A DNA stretch of 38,097 bases from UBA2210 sp036825195 (GTDB lineage: Bacteria > Desulfobacterota > Syntrophia > Syntrophales > UBA2210): positions 1-38,097 of the forward strand of contig DAISYQ010000033.1 of NCBI GenBank assembly GCA_036825195.1, read 5' to 3'. Shown here piece by piece: positions 23,273 through 32,648 of this stretch. The position numbers and the translations under genes are program-made. Below the pieces are notes generated by a model. It saw only the letters and a program-made list of their open reading frames with translations, did not search any database and was not told the DNA's origin. The stretch's first letter is position 1. Each line of letters begins with the position of its first letter.

Positions 23273-26200
23273 ATGCCCGGTTTTTCGCCAGTTAAAACGC
23301 CTGCGGCTTCCTTGCGATCGGTAGGGGTATATGTACTTTGTGCCTTTTTTTTATCAGGAGCCGGTGGTCTCATTCACGAGGTAGTCTGGACGCGCCTCTT
23401 GCGTCTGGTGATGGGCAACACCACCTTTTCCATCACAACGGTCCTGTGCGCCTTCATGGGCGGTCTTGCCCTGGGAAGTTTTCTGGGCGGCAGGTTCATC
23501 GACAAGAGGAAAGATTCGCTCAGGATCTTTGCCATCCTTGAAGGGACAGTGGCACTGTACTGCTTTTTCCTGCCCTGGCTCATCCCGGGTGCGGAACCGA
23601 TCTACCGGTGGATCTATCAGAACACCCACACCTCGTTTTATCTCTTCAGCCTTATCAAATTTTTCTTCTCCGGGATCCTGCTGCTGATCCCCGCAACCTT
23701 CATGGGGGCGACCTTGCCGGTACTGGTCCGGTTCTTTGTCCAGTCCACGGATACCGTCGGGTATCCGGTGGGCACCCTCTACGCCGTCAATACCTTCGGA
23801 GCCGTTCTGGGCGGTGCAGCCGCCGGTTTCCTTCTCATCCCGGCACTGGGGGTGATGACGACGATCAGAATGGCCTGCCTGCTGAATGCAACGGCTGCGG
23901 CCGTCTGTTATTATCTGTATCTCCGGGTTGGCAACACCCTGCCGGAGACCGTGCCGGTACGGGATGTGATAGAGGAGAAAACGGGAGAAAAGACACAAAA
24001 GAAGAAAAAGAAAAAAAACGAGGCTCCTCCACCGCCTGTCCTTCCCGATCGAATCGTGTACGGCCCGAAGTTCCTGATGTTTCTGCTGATCGGCTACGGA
24101 GTGTGCGGTATTGCGGCCCTGGTCTATGAAATCGCCTGGACCCGCGCCCTCTCTCTGTTGATCGGCTCCTCCGTATATGCATTCAGCATGATACTCACCG
24201 CTTTTGTGCTGGGTATCGCTATCGGCAGCATGGTCTATGCACGGTTTGTCGACAGGATCTTGGACCCGATGCGCGCCCTGGCAATCATTCAAGTTGCCAT
24301 CGGTCTGTCGGCACTGCTTGTGGCGCCTCTGATCGGGAATCTGCCCTTTCTCGTTACCGGCTGGATCTCACACTTCAGCGCCTCCTTCTGGCAGCTGCAG
24401 ACGATTGAGTTCGTAATGATCCTGCTCATCATGCTTCTCCCCACGACCCTCATGGGGGCCGCCTTCCCCCTGGTCAGCCGGCTTTTCATACAGAGATCAG
24501 AAACCGCCGGAGCATCGATGGGAACACTCTACGCATTCAATACGATCGGGAATATTATCGGGGCATTCGTCGGAGGATTCGTCCTCATACCCCTCCTGGG
24601 CATCGAAAACACCCTCTTTGTTGCCGTCATGATCAATATACTCATGGGAAGCTCTTTCCTCGCCCTGAGCCATAGCTTGGCCAACACAAGCAAAGGTTTG
24701 GCGGTCGGAGCCTCGATAGCTGCAGGAGTGATCGGATTTATCCTCATACCTTCCTGGAATATTTCAGGAATAAGTTTCGGTCCTTTCTACGAGGCGGTCA
24801 GACTTCCCAAAAGCATCGCCCGCTCACCGGAAGAACTGAAAGCCATCGCCGCCCAGCGGAAGATCCTCTTTCATAAGGAAGGCGTCAGTACGACCGTCAC
24901 GGTCAAGCAGTTTCCCGACAAGTCCCTCGCCCTCTATATCAACGGCAAGCCCGATGCATCCTCCGTTGAGGACCTGCCGTCACAGGAGCTGGTCGCCCAC
25001 ATCCCGCTCCTCACCCATCCCGATCCCCGCAGCGCACTCGTCATCGGCCTTGCCAGCGGCATCAGCCTGGGATCGGCGAGCCGGCATCCCCTCGAGCGGA
25101 TCGATTGCGTGGAGATCTCCCCCGCCATGGTAGAGGCCTCTCACTATTTTGATGCATACAACTACCGCCCGCTGGATGACCCCCGGGTGAATCTCATCAT
25201 CGGCGACGGGCGCAACCATCTTGCCCTCACCGAGAAGATCTACGATGTCATCATCTCCGAACCGTCTAACCCCTATTTTGCGGGCGAAGCCGATCTGTTT
25301 ACCCGGGAATACTACCAGCTGTGCCGCGATCGCCTGACCGATCACGGTGTTGCCTGCGCATGGGTGCAGGCGTACATGATCGACAAGGAATCATTTCGCA
25401 GCATTGTCCGGTCCTTTCAGTCGGTCTTTCCGGAGATGATCCTCTGGAAGACGGCGAAGGGGGACTGCATGATGCTGGGGTCAAAGGTACCCCTGAAGGT
25501 CGATTATCACGAACTCGACAGGAGGATTCGGCATAAGGGGGTCGCCGAAGACCTGGCGCGCATAGACATCCGCACCGCAGCCGACTTCCTCGCCCATATG
25601 GTGATGGGGAAAAAGAACGTCGAAACGTTCGTTTCCGGGGCGATCGTCCATACCGATTACAACGCCCTGGTCGAATTCGCCGCACCTAAAGCGGTAACCG
25701 GTGAAAGCTACCAATGGCCGCTCATCGAGGCAATGGAACGCTACCGGGAGGCCGACCTGTCGTTCCTTACCGCTTCGGCCGTCGATGCCGGGACGGTGGT
25801 CGGGGTCAAGGCAGAAGTAACGCGCTTTATCGAGGCCAGGGGGCACGTCTATCAGGCATACTTCTTCAACAACCGGGGAGAGACGGCGAAGATGGCCGGA
25901 GAGCTGAGGAAGGCCGCTGCCCTGAATCCCAACGATAAGCTGCTCAAAGAAGCCTTTGACTTTATGCGGAAACAGGCCTTCGATCTGGCGGAATCCGGAC
26001 GTACCGACAGTGCCGTTGCCCTGTACAGAGAAATGACCGGCATCTTCCCCGGCGATGCCAAGGTCCATTACAATCTGGCGACGCTCTTGAAGCGCAGCGG
26101 AGATATGGATGAGGCCCTGAAACACTACCGGGAGGCGGTGCGGTATAAACCCGATTATGTCATTGCCCGATTCAACCTGGCTGCGATTGCCGAACGGAAG

Positions 26201-26545
26201 GGGCTGTTCGAGGAGGCTGAATCCGAGTACCGCCATGCCCTGCAGACAGAACCGGATTGTGTTCCTGTCATCAACAACCTGGCACGGCTCCTGGCCTTCC
26301 ATCCGAACCCCGGCATGAGGAATGTGACGGAAGCGCTCCGTCTGGCGGAGAGGGGCTGCAAGCTGACCGGATACAAAGATCCTGTCCTGCTCGACACCCT
26401 GGCGGAGATATATGCCGCTTCCGGCCGCTGGAACGAAGCCGGATCGGTCGCCAGGCAGGGACTCGACATCGCCATCTCCAAAGGCGACAGGAACCTGGCC
26501 GACCGACTGCGTAAGAGAATCGAATTCTTCCAACAGCATCAGTAA
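23273..26545 (+). CDS. Membrane-spermidine synthase-like-TPR fusion protein
   Basis: This 1090-residue protein has four parts. Two homologous polytopic membrane blocks (about residues 15-225 and 265-500) repeat the pattern SGAGGLIHEVVWTRLLRLVMG / CGIAALVYEIAWTRALSLLIG. A very basic lysine-run and proline linker near 240-262 joins them. A spermidine-synthase-like Rossmann domain follows (about 525-745; IGLASGISLG, VEISPAMV, IIGDGRNHL, ISEPSNPY). TPR repeats fill about 850-1080. Such fused MFS/spermidine-synthase proteins are common but uncharacterised. The glycine loop is IGLASGIS rather than GGGDG, so true aminopropyltransferase activity is doubtful. The region is visibly richer in G and C than the genes to its right. 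The start follows AAAGGT. Confidence 0.85.
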   Translation: MPGFSPVKTPAASLRSVGVYVLCAFFLSGAGGLIHEVVWTRLLRLVMGNTTFSITTVLCAFMGGLALGSFLGGRFIDKRKDSLRIFAILEGTVALYCFFLPWLIPGAEPIYRWIYQNTHTSFYLFSLIKFFFSGILLLIPATFMGATLPVLVRFFVQSTDTVGYPVGTLYAVNTFGAVLGGAAAGFLLIPALGVMTTIRMACLLNATAAAVCYYLYLRVGNTLPETVPVRDVIEEKTGEKTQKKKKKKNEAPPPPVLPDRIVYGPKFLMFLLIGYGVCGIAALVYEIAWTRALSLLIGSSVYAFSMILTAFVLGIAIGSMVYARFVDRILDPMRALAIIQVAIGLSALLVAPLIGNLPFLVTGWISHFSASFWQLQTIEFVMILLIMLLPTTLMGAAFPLVSRLFIQRSETAGASMGTLYAFNTIGNIIGAFVGGFVLIPLLGIENTLFVAVMINILMGSSFLALSHSLANTSKGLAVGASIAAGVIGFILIPSWNISGISFGPFYEAVRLPKSIARSPEELKAIAAQRKILFHKEGVSTTVTVKQFPDKSLALYINGKPDASSVEDLPSQELVAHIPLLTHPDPRSALVIGLASGISLGSASRHPLERIDCVEISPAMVEASHYFDAYNYRPLDDPRVNLIIGDGRNHLALTEKIYDVIISEPSNPYFAGEADLFTREYYQLCRDRLTDHGVACAWVQAYMIDKESFRSIVRSFQSVFPEMILWKTAKGDCMMLGSKVPLKVDYHELDRRIRHKGVAEDLARIDIRTAADFLAHMVMGKKNVETFVSGAIVHTDYNALVEFAAPKAVTGESYQWPLIEAMERYREADLSFLTASAVDAGTVVGVKAEVTRFIEARGHVYQAYFFNNRGETAKMAGELRKAAALNPNDKLLKEAFDFMRKQAFDLAESGRTDSAVALYREMTGIFPGDAKVHYNLATLLKRSGDMDEALKHYREAVRYKPDYVIARFNLAAIAERKGLFEEAESEYRHALQTEPDCVPVINNLARLLAFHPNPGMRNVTEALRLAERGCKLTGYKDPVLLDTLAEIYAASGRWNEAGSVARQGLDIAISKGDRNLADRLRKRIEFFQQHQ

Positions 26546-26601
26546 TGGGAACATCTCTTCGTTGAGATTTCTTCTCATCAGGCCTCACGGAAGGTTCTCG
26601 T

Positions 26602-27834
26602 ATGACGAATAGAGAAGTATACCCCTTCGAGATCATGGCAAAACCCTGTGGGCCGCTGTGCAATCTCAACTGCCGTTACTGCTTCTATGCCTATAAACGC
26701 AGCAGATTCGATCCATCGTTCAACTGGAAGATGAGTCCCGACCTCCTTGAGATCTTCATAAGGGATTACATCCGCTCACAGCCTGTGGACTATCCCGTAC
26801 AGTTCGTATGGCAGGGAGGGGAACCCGCTCTGATGGGCCTCGATTTTTTCAGACGGGCGGTTAAGCTTCAAGAGAAATACAAGAAGAATGGCCAGAACAT
26901 AACAAACTCCTTTCAGACCAATGCCACATTGATAGACGCAAAGTGGGCGGAATTCTTCAGGGAACACCATTTCCTTGTCGGTGTGAGCATCGACGGCCCC
27001 GAAGAAATTCACAACCGCTACCGGGTAGATCATACGGGTTCAGGCTCCTTTGACAGGGTGCTGGCCGGCGTGGAAAACCTCAGAAAACATCATGTGGATT
27101 TCAACGCCCTCGTCTGCATAACGGATATCAGCGTCCGGGACCCGCTGCATCTGTATGATTTTTTGAAAACACACTTTGACTTTATCCAGTTTATCCCCGT
27201 GGTGGAAAGAAGGGATTTCAAGAGAAAAGCCCCGCTGCTGAAGAACACGAAGAAATGGACACCATGTACCGGAAGCGGTTATTCCGATCTTGTCACCGAA
27301 TGGAGCGTCACCCCGCAGGGGTTCGGTACGTTTCTCAACACCGTCTTCGACAGCTGGATCCGTCATGATGTGGGACGAATCTTCATTCAGATTTTCGACT
27401 ATACGCTCGCAAACCTGATGGGCTATCCCGCACCGCTCTGCGTTCTGAGCAGAACCTGCGGGAAGGGACTGGTGCTGGAACACAACGGAGATCTCTATTC
27501 CTGTGACCACTTTGTCTATCCGGAATACCTGCTTGGGAACATACGGGAAAGACCCCTTGCCGAACTTGCCGGATCACCGTCCCAGATTTCATTCGGCCGG
27601 GATAAATGGGAAAAGCTGCCCCGTCAGTGCAGGGAGTGCGAATATCTCACCCTCTGCTTCGGGGGATGTCCGAAGAATCGGCTTATCCATACCGAGGACG
27701 GAGAAGAGAGGCTGAATTACCTCTGCGAGGGGTACCGCTCATTCTTCAGACATACGTCGACGGCCATGCGATTCATGGCTAACGAACTGATCAATCACAG
27801 ACCCGCATCCAACATCATGAAAACTCTCGGATAG
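26602..27834 (+). CDS. Anaerobic sulfatase-maturating radical SAM enzyme
   Basis: This 410-residue cytoplasmic radical SAM enzyme has the SAM-cluster motif C20-X3-C24-X2-C27 (CNLNCRYCFY) and a C-terminal SPASM region with many cysteines (SCDHFVYP, CRECEYLTLCFGGCPKNR, CEGYR) for two auxiliary clusters. It fits anSME enzymes, which oxidise the active-site Cys or Ser of sulfatases to formylglycine without oxygen. The next gene, on the opposite strand and ending 3 bases away, is a Cys-type sulfatase, its obvious substrate. The start follows GGAAGG, 56 bases after the fusion gene. Confidence 0.93.
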   Translation: MTNREVYPFEIMAKPCGPLCNLNCRYCFYAYKRSRFDPSFNWKMSPDLLEIFIRDYIRSQPVDYPVQFVWQGGEPALMGLDFFRRAVKLQEKYKKNGQNITNSFQTNATLIDAKWAEFFREHHFLVGVSIDGPEEIHNRYRVDHTGSGSFDRVLAGVENLRKHHVDFNALVCITDISVRDPLHLYDFLKTHFDFIQFIPVVERRDFKRKAPLLKNTKKWTPCTGSGYSDLVTEWSVTPQGFGTFLNTVFDSWIRHDVGRIFIQIFDYTLANLMGYPAPLCVLSRTCGKGLVLEHNGDLYSCDHFVYPEYLLGNIRERPLAELAGSPSQISFGRDKWEKLPRQCRECEYLTLCFGGCPKNRLIHTEDGEERLNYLCEGYRSFFRHTSTAMRFMANELINHRPASNIMKTLG

Positions 27835-27837
27835 TGC

Positions 27838-29256
27838 TTAGACACCCGGAACACCGGTCTTTCTCTTCAGGTTCAACAGATCCTGCCGCAGTGCCGGGAG
27901 CACCGTATTCTTCAACCCGGTTTCGTACAGGTTATTCTTTTCTTTTGGATCAGAGATAATATTATACAGTTCCGGCTGGTAGCATCCACTTTTATACTCG
28001 ATATACTTGTAGTTCTTGGTGCGAACGGCATATATCTCGGGCACAGTGTAGGGAAAATCGACGAAGTATTCATACATCCAAGACGTTCTCCAGGGAACAT
28101 CCCCGGAGGCCAGAAGAGGAGCAAGGCTCATTCCCTGCATGGCCTGCGGCACACCGAGTCCCGCCAGTTCCAACAGTGTGGGAGCCAGATCGATATTCAG
28201 CACCATCTCGTTCAGCCTCCTGCCCGGGTTCTTGATGCCTCCCGGGTATCGGACAATAAAGGGAACACGTATCACCTCTTCATAGGCGAACCGTTTATCC
28301 ACCAACCGGTGCTCTCCCCAGTATATCCCATTATCTCCAGCATATACGATAACGGTATTATCCGCGATTCCGGCGGCGTCAAGGTAATCGAGTATGCGCC
28401 CCACTTCCCTGTCTATTGCAAGGATAGTCTCACAGTATCCCCGGTACATCTGCTTCAGGCCGCCAAATGTCCCGTAAATGATGTGATTGTCCACCAGTCC
28501 GATCCAGTTGTCCGCTTCGGGCGGGAGATGAAGGTCGGTGATCTTGCCGTATGTTCCTTTCAGATCTCTAGGAGGCAGCCAGCGGTGATGAACCGCCTTC
28601 AGGGAGAGATAGAGACAGAACGGATTGTCTCTCCTCTGCTTTATGAAATCCAGTGCATAATCGGTCAACTCTTCCGTTATATATTCCTTCCGGGAACGGG
28701 TATGGACACCATCCACTATGAGGGGGCAGTTAAAATACCTCCCCTGCCCTCTCTGAATGGTAAAGGAGATGAACCGGTCCACTCCTCTCAGATCCGGCAA
28801 CCCCTTGCCGGGCATATGCCATTTGCCGATGAATGCCGTGTCGTAGCCGCCCTTTTTCAGCAATTCGAGAAAGGTGACGTTTTCATCTCTCCAGGGGGTT
28901 ATATTGTTTTTTACTCCGTGTGTATGGGCATACTGACCGGTAAGAAAACTCGCCCTGCTCGGACTGCAGAGGGACGATGTAACAAAGGCATTTTCACAGA
29001 GAGCCCCCTCCCGTCCGATCCTGTCGAGATTGGGCGTTTCGATGAAGGGATGACCCATACAGCTCATATGATCCCAGCGGTGGTCATCACTCAGGATGAA
29101 GATAATGTTGGGCTTATCGGCCTGAGCGGAAAAGGCGCGCATCGGTAAGGATATGTCCATCATCCCCGCAACCGTCATGCCGCACAATAGTTCGAGGACC
29201 TCCCTTCGGGAAAGGCTTCTGTCGAACAGATTGTCTTCAAACGATGCCATGCGCAT
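27838..29256 (-). CDS. Tat-exported Cys-type sulfatase
   Basis: This 472-residue member of the formylglycine-dependent sulfatase family (alkaline phosphatase superfamily) cleaves sulfate esters. C97 in CSPSRASFLTG is the residue converted to formylglycine, D57 and D58 in ILSDDHR begin the calcium site, and GKWHMPG plus AGDNG supply further active-site residues. The N-terminus has a twin-arginine motif (SLSRREVLELL, arginines 17-18), so it is probably exported folded after maturation. Two ATGs (29256 and 29250) share one AGGAGGGGG site. The substrate is unknown. Released sulfate could feed respiration in a sulfate reducer. A small membrane protein gene lies 26 bases upstream on the same strand. 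Confidence 0.93.
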   Translation of the reverse strand: MRMASFEDNLFDRSLSRREVLELLCGMTVAGMMDISLPMRAFSAQADKPNIIFILSDDHRWDHMSCMGHPFIETPNLDRIGREGALCENAFVTSSLCSPSRASFLTGQYAHTHGVKNNITPWRDENVTFLELLKKGGYDTAFIGKWHMPGKGLPDLRGVDRFISFTIQRGQGRYFNCPLIVDGVHTRSRKEYITEELTDYALDFIKQRRDNPFCLYLSLKAVHHRWLPPRDLKGTYGKITDLHLPPEADNWIGLVDNHIIYGTFGGLKQMYRGYCETILAIDREVGRILDYLDAAGIADNTVIVYAGDNGIYWGEHRLVDKRFAYEEVIRVPFIVRYPGGIKNPGRRLNEMVLNIDLAPTLLELAGLGVPQAMQGMSLAPLLASGDVPWRTSWMYEYFVDFPYTVPEIYAVRTKNYKYIEYKSGCYQPELYNIISDPKEKNNLYETGLKNTVLPALRQDLLNLKRKTGVPGV

Positions 29257-29282
29257 CCCCCTCCTTTACGTCTATCTCTTTA

Positions 29283-29846
29283 TCAGTAGAAGAGCGCGGT
29301 ATAAATGTCCACGAATATATAAAACAGAAAGGTACCCCCATTCCAGAGGGCAACGGGAACGATAATAAGGCCTGCGAGGAGCATGATCACGACGGAAGGC
29401 TGCATAATCCTTTCCGGTACGGGGAGTTTCTTCCGGTACAGCAGTCTGCATACGATCTCGGTAATACCCATCTCAAGTACCGCAACCCCTATAACTCCCA
29501 CAATCAGCGGATGAAGGGACCAGTAGGCCAGTTCCCATCCCGCATATATGCAGCCGGCTCCGTATACCATCTTTGCAGACCACGCCAGGGGGGTGATCAG
29601 ACCCGCAAATACCCGTTCCTTCATTGATGCACCCGCCCTGTAGGCAAGCGGATGAGCGATAAATGCGCCAAGCCATATACTGATGAACATGAACAGGGCG
29701 GATAGGTCGGACAGTACCCGGCTCACGCCCGGATGGTTGCGCCCAATAAGGGGAGAGATGTTATAGATGTTGATCGACAGGATCATCAGGAACAGAACAA
29801 TACCCGCAGGAACCAGAACTCTTCCATAAAACGTCTTCTGCATCAT
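29283..29846 (-). CDS. Small polytopic membrane protein, unknown function
   Basis: This 187-residue protein has about five hydrophobic segments and no recognisable catalytic motif. I chose the ATG at 29846, which has GAGGAG 8 bases upstream; an open frame reaching back to 29903 lacks such a site and starts with an unlikely cysteine-rich stretch. It lies directly upstream of the sulfatase gene on the same strand, 26 bases away, so the two are probably co-transcribed. It might be a transporter component or membrane anchor linked to the sulfatase, but nothing in the sequence proves that. Confidence 0.7.
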   Translation of the reverse strand: MMQKTFYGRVLVPAGIVLFLMILSINIYNISPLIGRNHPGVSRVLSDLSALFMFISIWLGAFIAHPLAYRAGASMKERVFAGLITPLAWSAKMVYGAGCIYAGWELAYWSLHPLIVGVIGVAVLEMGITEIVCRLLYRKKLPVPERIMQPSVVIMLLAGLIIVPVALWNGGTFLFYIFVDIYTALFY

Positions 29847-30496
29847 GATAACATCTCCTCTTTCATTGATGCATTTACAACAGGCACCGTGGATCGTGCC
29901 CACCGTTCAACACAAGATTGAAATACCAGAGAAATTCTCAAAAAGGAGCCATGTACAATCCTGTTGTATATATGTACTACCCGTGCAATTCTGTCAAGGA
30001 TGATTACGTCCAACAATTCAGGCTTGACTTGGCAGACAACGTCGAAACAAATGTCGGTCGGATTATCAAGTTCATCTACAAGTCTTCAAAACAATATCAG
30101 AGAAAAGTAACTCATTGCCATTTGAAAGTCTCGATGTAAAATTTCTTGACATGACAACGCCATGGAGTTAGTGGGTCAATATGTTTCATTGAAATGCCTG
30201 AGGTATATCTGCTTGTGAACGGCTATAACCAGGGAAGGGATTATGGTCTGGTCATAAAAGCCCTGTTTTTTAAACGATGACAGGGCTTTTGTTTTCTATG
30301 AAGTTCATACTTTACGTGCTATTACTAAAATGGAAATGATGTATTATACGGATCAGTACAATACACCGTAACTAATTTAGATTTTTTTATTTATATTGAT
30401 GGTAATGGGTTACGATTACATTTCTAACGTATTTTCGAAGGATCTTATACGGCAATGATGGCCATGGTTCGGTTTTTATCCGGATCCATATAAACG
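29847..30496. other. Intergenic region without a supported gene
   Basis: About 650 bases separate the membrane protein gene from the DedA-LssY fusion. It contains a short GGCAC/GTGCC hairpin near 29883-29900, an isolated TTGACA at 30146-30151 with no good -10, and the strong hairpin listed separately at 30256-30290. The frame 29918-30139 has no family resemblance and no good ribosome binding site. Confidence 0.5.
30256..30290 (+). terminator. Intrinsic terminator in the intergenic region
   Basis: An 11-base perfect stem, AAAAGCCCTGT (30256-30266) with ACAGGGCTTTT (30280-30290), has a 13-base loop and is followed by GTTTTC. The flanking A and T runs allow use on both strands. No gene ends just before it on the plus strand, so it may terminate an unannotated small RNA. 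Confidence 0.7.
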
Positions 30497-32638
30497 ATGT
30501 TCGCCTATGAAAGTGTCAACCCAAATATGATGAATAACCTGATCAATTTCATATTGCCATCGATTGAACATGTTCATTTTGCTGGCTATTGGGTAGCTTT
30601 TTTTGCTGCTCTTCTTGAAACAACTGTCGGCATCGGCCTTTTTCTTCCCGGTTCAACCATTATTCTTTTTCTCGGTGCACTTTCTTCACGCGGCTACTTT
30701 GATACAGGCGATCTCATCTGGTTTGCCGTCTTTGGCGCTATTATGGGTGACAACATTAACTACTTCCTCGGGAAAAGATATGGGGCCAAGTGGATCGAAA
30801 AAGGTTTCTGGCTTCTCAAGTCCGACTATATAAAAAAAACAAGGAATTTCATGGACTCTCATGGCGCGAAGAGTGTTTTTCTTGGTCGGTTTGTACCAAG
30901 CATCAAAGAGATTGTTCCGTTTATTGCCGGTAGCGTAAAAATGAACAAAAGAACATTTATGTTCTGGAATGTTCTTGGTGGTATCGGGTGGGGATTTGAA
31001 TGGGTCCTTGCCGGGTACATTTTTGCTCAATCTCTTAATCTTGCAGAATTATGGTTGTCTCGGGCGGGTTTATTTTTTGCTTTTCTCGTAACATCTGGTG
31101 CCATTTTATACTTTTTAAAATGGCTGATTATCAAGAAGGGGAAACAAATTTGGATCATTGTCGATTCTCTTTGGCAATCAACCAGAGAGGCAATCACGAA
31201 TAACGAACATGTGGCGCTATGGATAGAAAAACATCCTCGTCTTATCTCTTTTTTGAAAGCACGGCTTGATACAGAAACATTTTCAGGCCTGCCCTTATCC
31301 ATTCTTGTTCTGGCTTTTGCCTACGCTTTAGCGCTGTTTGCCGGAATCGTAGAAGATCTAATAACATCTGATCCTATTATCGCCGCCGATATCCGTATTG
31401 CAAATCTTGCTGCTGTCTTCCGTACTGATACTCTAACAAACGTTTTCACCTGGATAACCCTGCTTGGCAAAAGCCAGGTCATCCTGGGATTTATTGCCGT
31501 CTCGGTTGTTCTTCTGTGGCTGTGGCGGAAGAACTCTTTCATTGTTCCTCTTTTTATCACTGTTTGTGGAAGTGCAACATTTACATATTTAGGAAAACTA
31601 GCCTTCCATCGTTCCCGCCCGGAACTGGCTGTTTATGTGGAACATTCTTTTTCCTTTCCAAGCGGGCATGCTACTATTGCAGTCGCTTTCTACGGTTTTT
31701 GTGGCTACCTCCTTATGCGCTTTGTCCAAAGCTGGAATCAAAAGATCAATATACTTTTTGCAACAATTATCCTAATCATAGCAATTGGATTTAGCCGAGT
31801 ATACCTTGGGGAACATTATGTAAGCGATGTTTGGAGCGGTTACCTTGTCGGGTCCATGTGGCTAATTATTGCCGTCTCTTTTTCAGAATGGCTCGGGTAT
31901 AAAAGAAAGAGTGACCAATCTATTATTCCTGCTCGTGGAGCCAGCCCAATCTCTTTTGCTCTTGTTTTCATCGCAATCCTGTTCTATACGGGGTTTTCAA
32001 TGAATTACCACCCTCGGCTAGCGGTAGCTCCAATAAGGAATGTGGTCGTTGTCTCGCAAAGTACAGATGTATTCACCAATGAACAGATAAAATATACCGA
32101 GACACTGATTGGCGATAAACAAGAGCCCATAAACTTTATTTTCCTTGCCAGGAATGCTGGACAATTGGTTGCAGCACTTCAGGAAACCGGATGGATTTTA
32201 ACCGATAAAGCTGATATCTCGTCATTCACTAAAGCAGTAAAGGCTTTGCTGCTAAAAACACCTTATCCGTCTGCGCCTATGTCGCCTTCTTTCTGGAATG
32301 CCAAGATGCAGGATCTTAGCTTTGCAAAAGTGCCTGAGACAAATTGGCTCAGAAATGCACACCATCTGAAAATATGGAATACAAACTTTTCATTGAAAAA
32401 TGGAAATAATATCTATGTTGGATTAGTTAATGCCAATGATGGTTTTAAGTGGGGCATTATTCCAAAGATTTCCCCTGATTTAGACACGGAACGAGAGTTG
32501 CTGTATCGAGACCTTAGCCACACAGGGAAAATAAAAAGCTACTTGAAGGTTCAACTTGTAAAACCTATGATCGGGAATAACTTTATAGGAGACCGTTTTT
32601 TTACTGATGGTAATGCTTACACAATTTTGATGCAATAA
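30497..32638 (+). CDS. DedA-PAP2-LssY fusion membrane protein
   Basis: This 713-residue membrane protein joins three modules. An N-terminal DedA/VTT-type domain (about residues 20-200; GLFLPGSTIILFLGAL, FLGRFVPSIKEIVPFIAGS) comes first. A PAP2 lipid phosphatase domain follows (about 270-470) with all three motifs: K-X6-RP in KLAFHRSRPE, PSGH near 388, and SRVYLGEHYVSDV. An LssY C-terminal type soluble domain (about 500-700) ends it. It probably dephosphorylates undecaprenyl or phosphatidyl phosphates outside the membrane while the DedA part moves lipid. No clear ribosome binding site precedes the ATG, and the tandem ATGs at 30527 are alternatives. Base composition is richer in A and T than the genes to its left. 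An attC-like hairpin starts 10 bases after its stop. Confidence 0.87.
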   Translation: MFAYESVNPNMMNNLINFILPSIEHVHFAGYWVAFFAALLETTVGIGLFLPGSTIILFLGALSSRGYFDTGDLIWFAVFGAIMGDNINYFLGKRYGAKWIEKGFWLLKSDYIKKTRNFMDSHGAKSVFLGRFVPSIKEIVPFIAGSVKMNKRTFMFWNVLGGIGWGFEWVLAGYIFAQSLNLAELWLSRAGLFFAFLVTSGAILYFLKWLIIKKGKQIWIIVDSLWQSTREAITNNEHVALWIEKHPRLISFLKARLDTETFSGLPLSILVLAFAYALALFAGIVEDLITSDPIIAADIRIANLAAVFRTDTLTNVFTWITLLGKSQVILGFIAVSVVLLWLWRKNSFIVPLFITVCGSATFTYLGKLAFHRSRPELAVYVEHSFSFPSGHATIAVAFYGFCGYLLMRFVQSWNQKINILFATIILIIAIGFSRVYLGEHYVSDVWSGYLVGSMWLIIAVSFSEWLGYKRKSDQSIIPARGASPISFALVFIAILFYTGFSMNYHPRLAVAPIRNVVVVSQSTDVFTNEQIKYTETLIGDKQEPINFIFLARNAGQLVAALQETGWILTDKADISSFTKAVKALLLKTPYPSAPMSPSFWNAKMQDLSFAKVPETNWLRNAHHLKIWNTNFSLKNGNNIYVGLVNANDGFKWGIIPKISPDLDTERELLYRDLSHTGKIKSYLKVQLVKPMIGNNFIGDRFFTDGNAYTILMQ

Positions 32639-32648
32639 ATACATTTGT

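Noticed and set aside
23354..24292. A 312-codon minus-strand frame
   Set aside because: It is antisense to the membrane part of the fusion protein; its composition (many D, H, Q, R) is typical of a reverse-complement shadow of hydrophobic codons.
25481..26578. A 365-codon open frame on the minus strand
   Set aside because: It lies entirely antisense to the TPR part of the 1090-residue fusion, which has clear domain similarity. Long antisense frames are common opposite GC-rich genes, and it resembles no family.
28309..29148. A 279-codon open frame on the plus strand
   Set aside because: It is antisense to the sulfatase, whose active-site motifs are intact; no ribosome binding site or family match.
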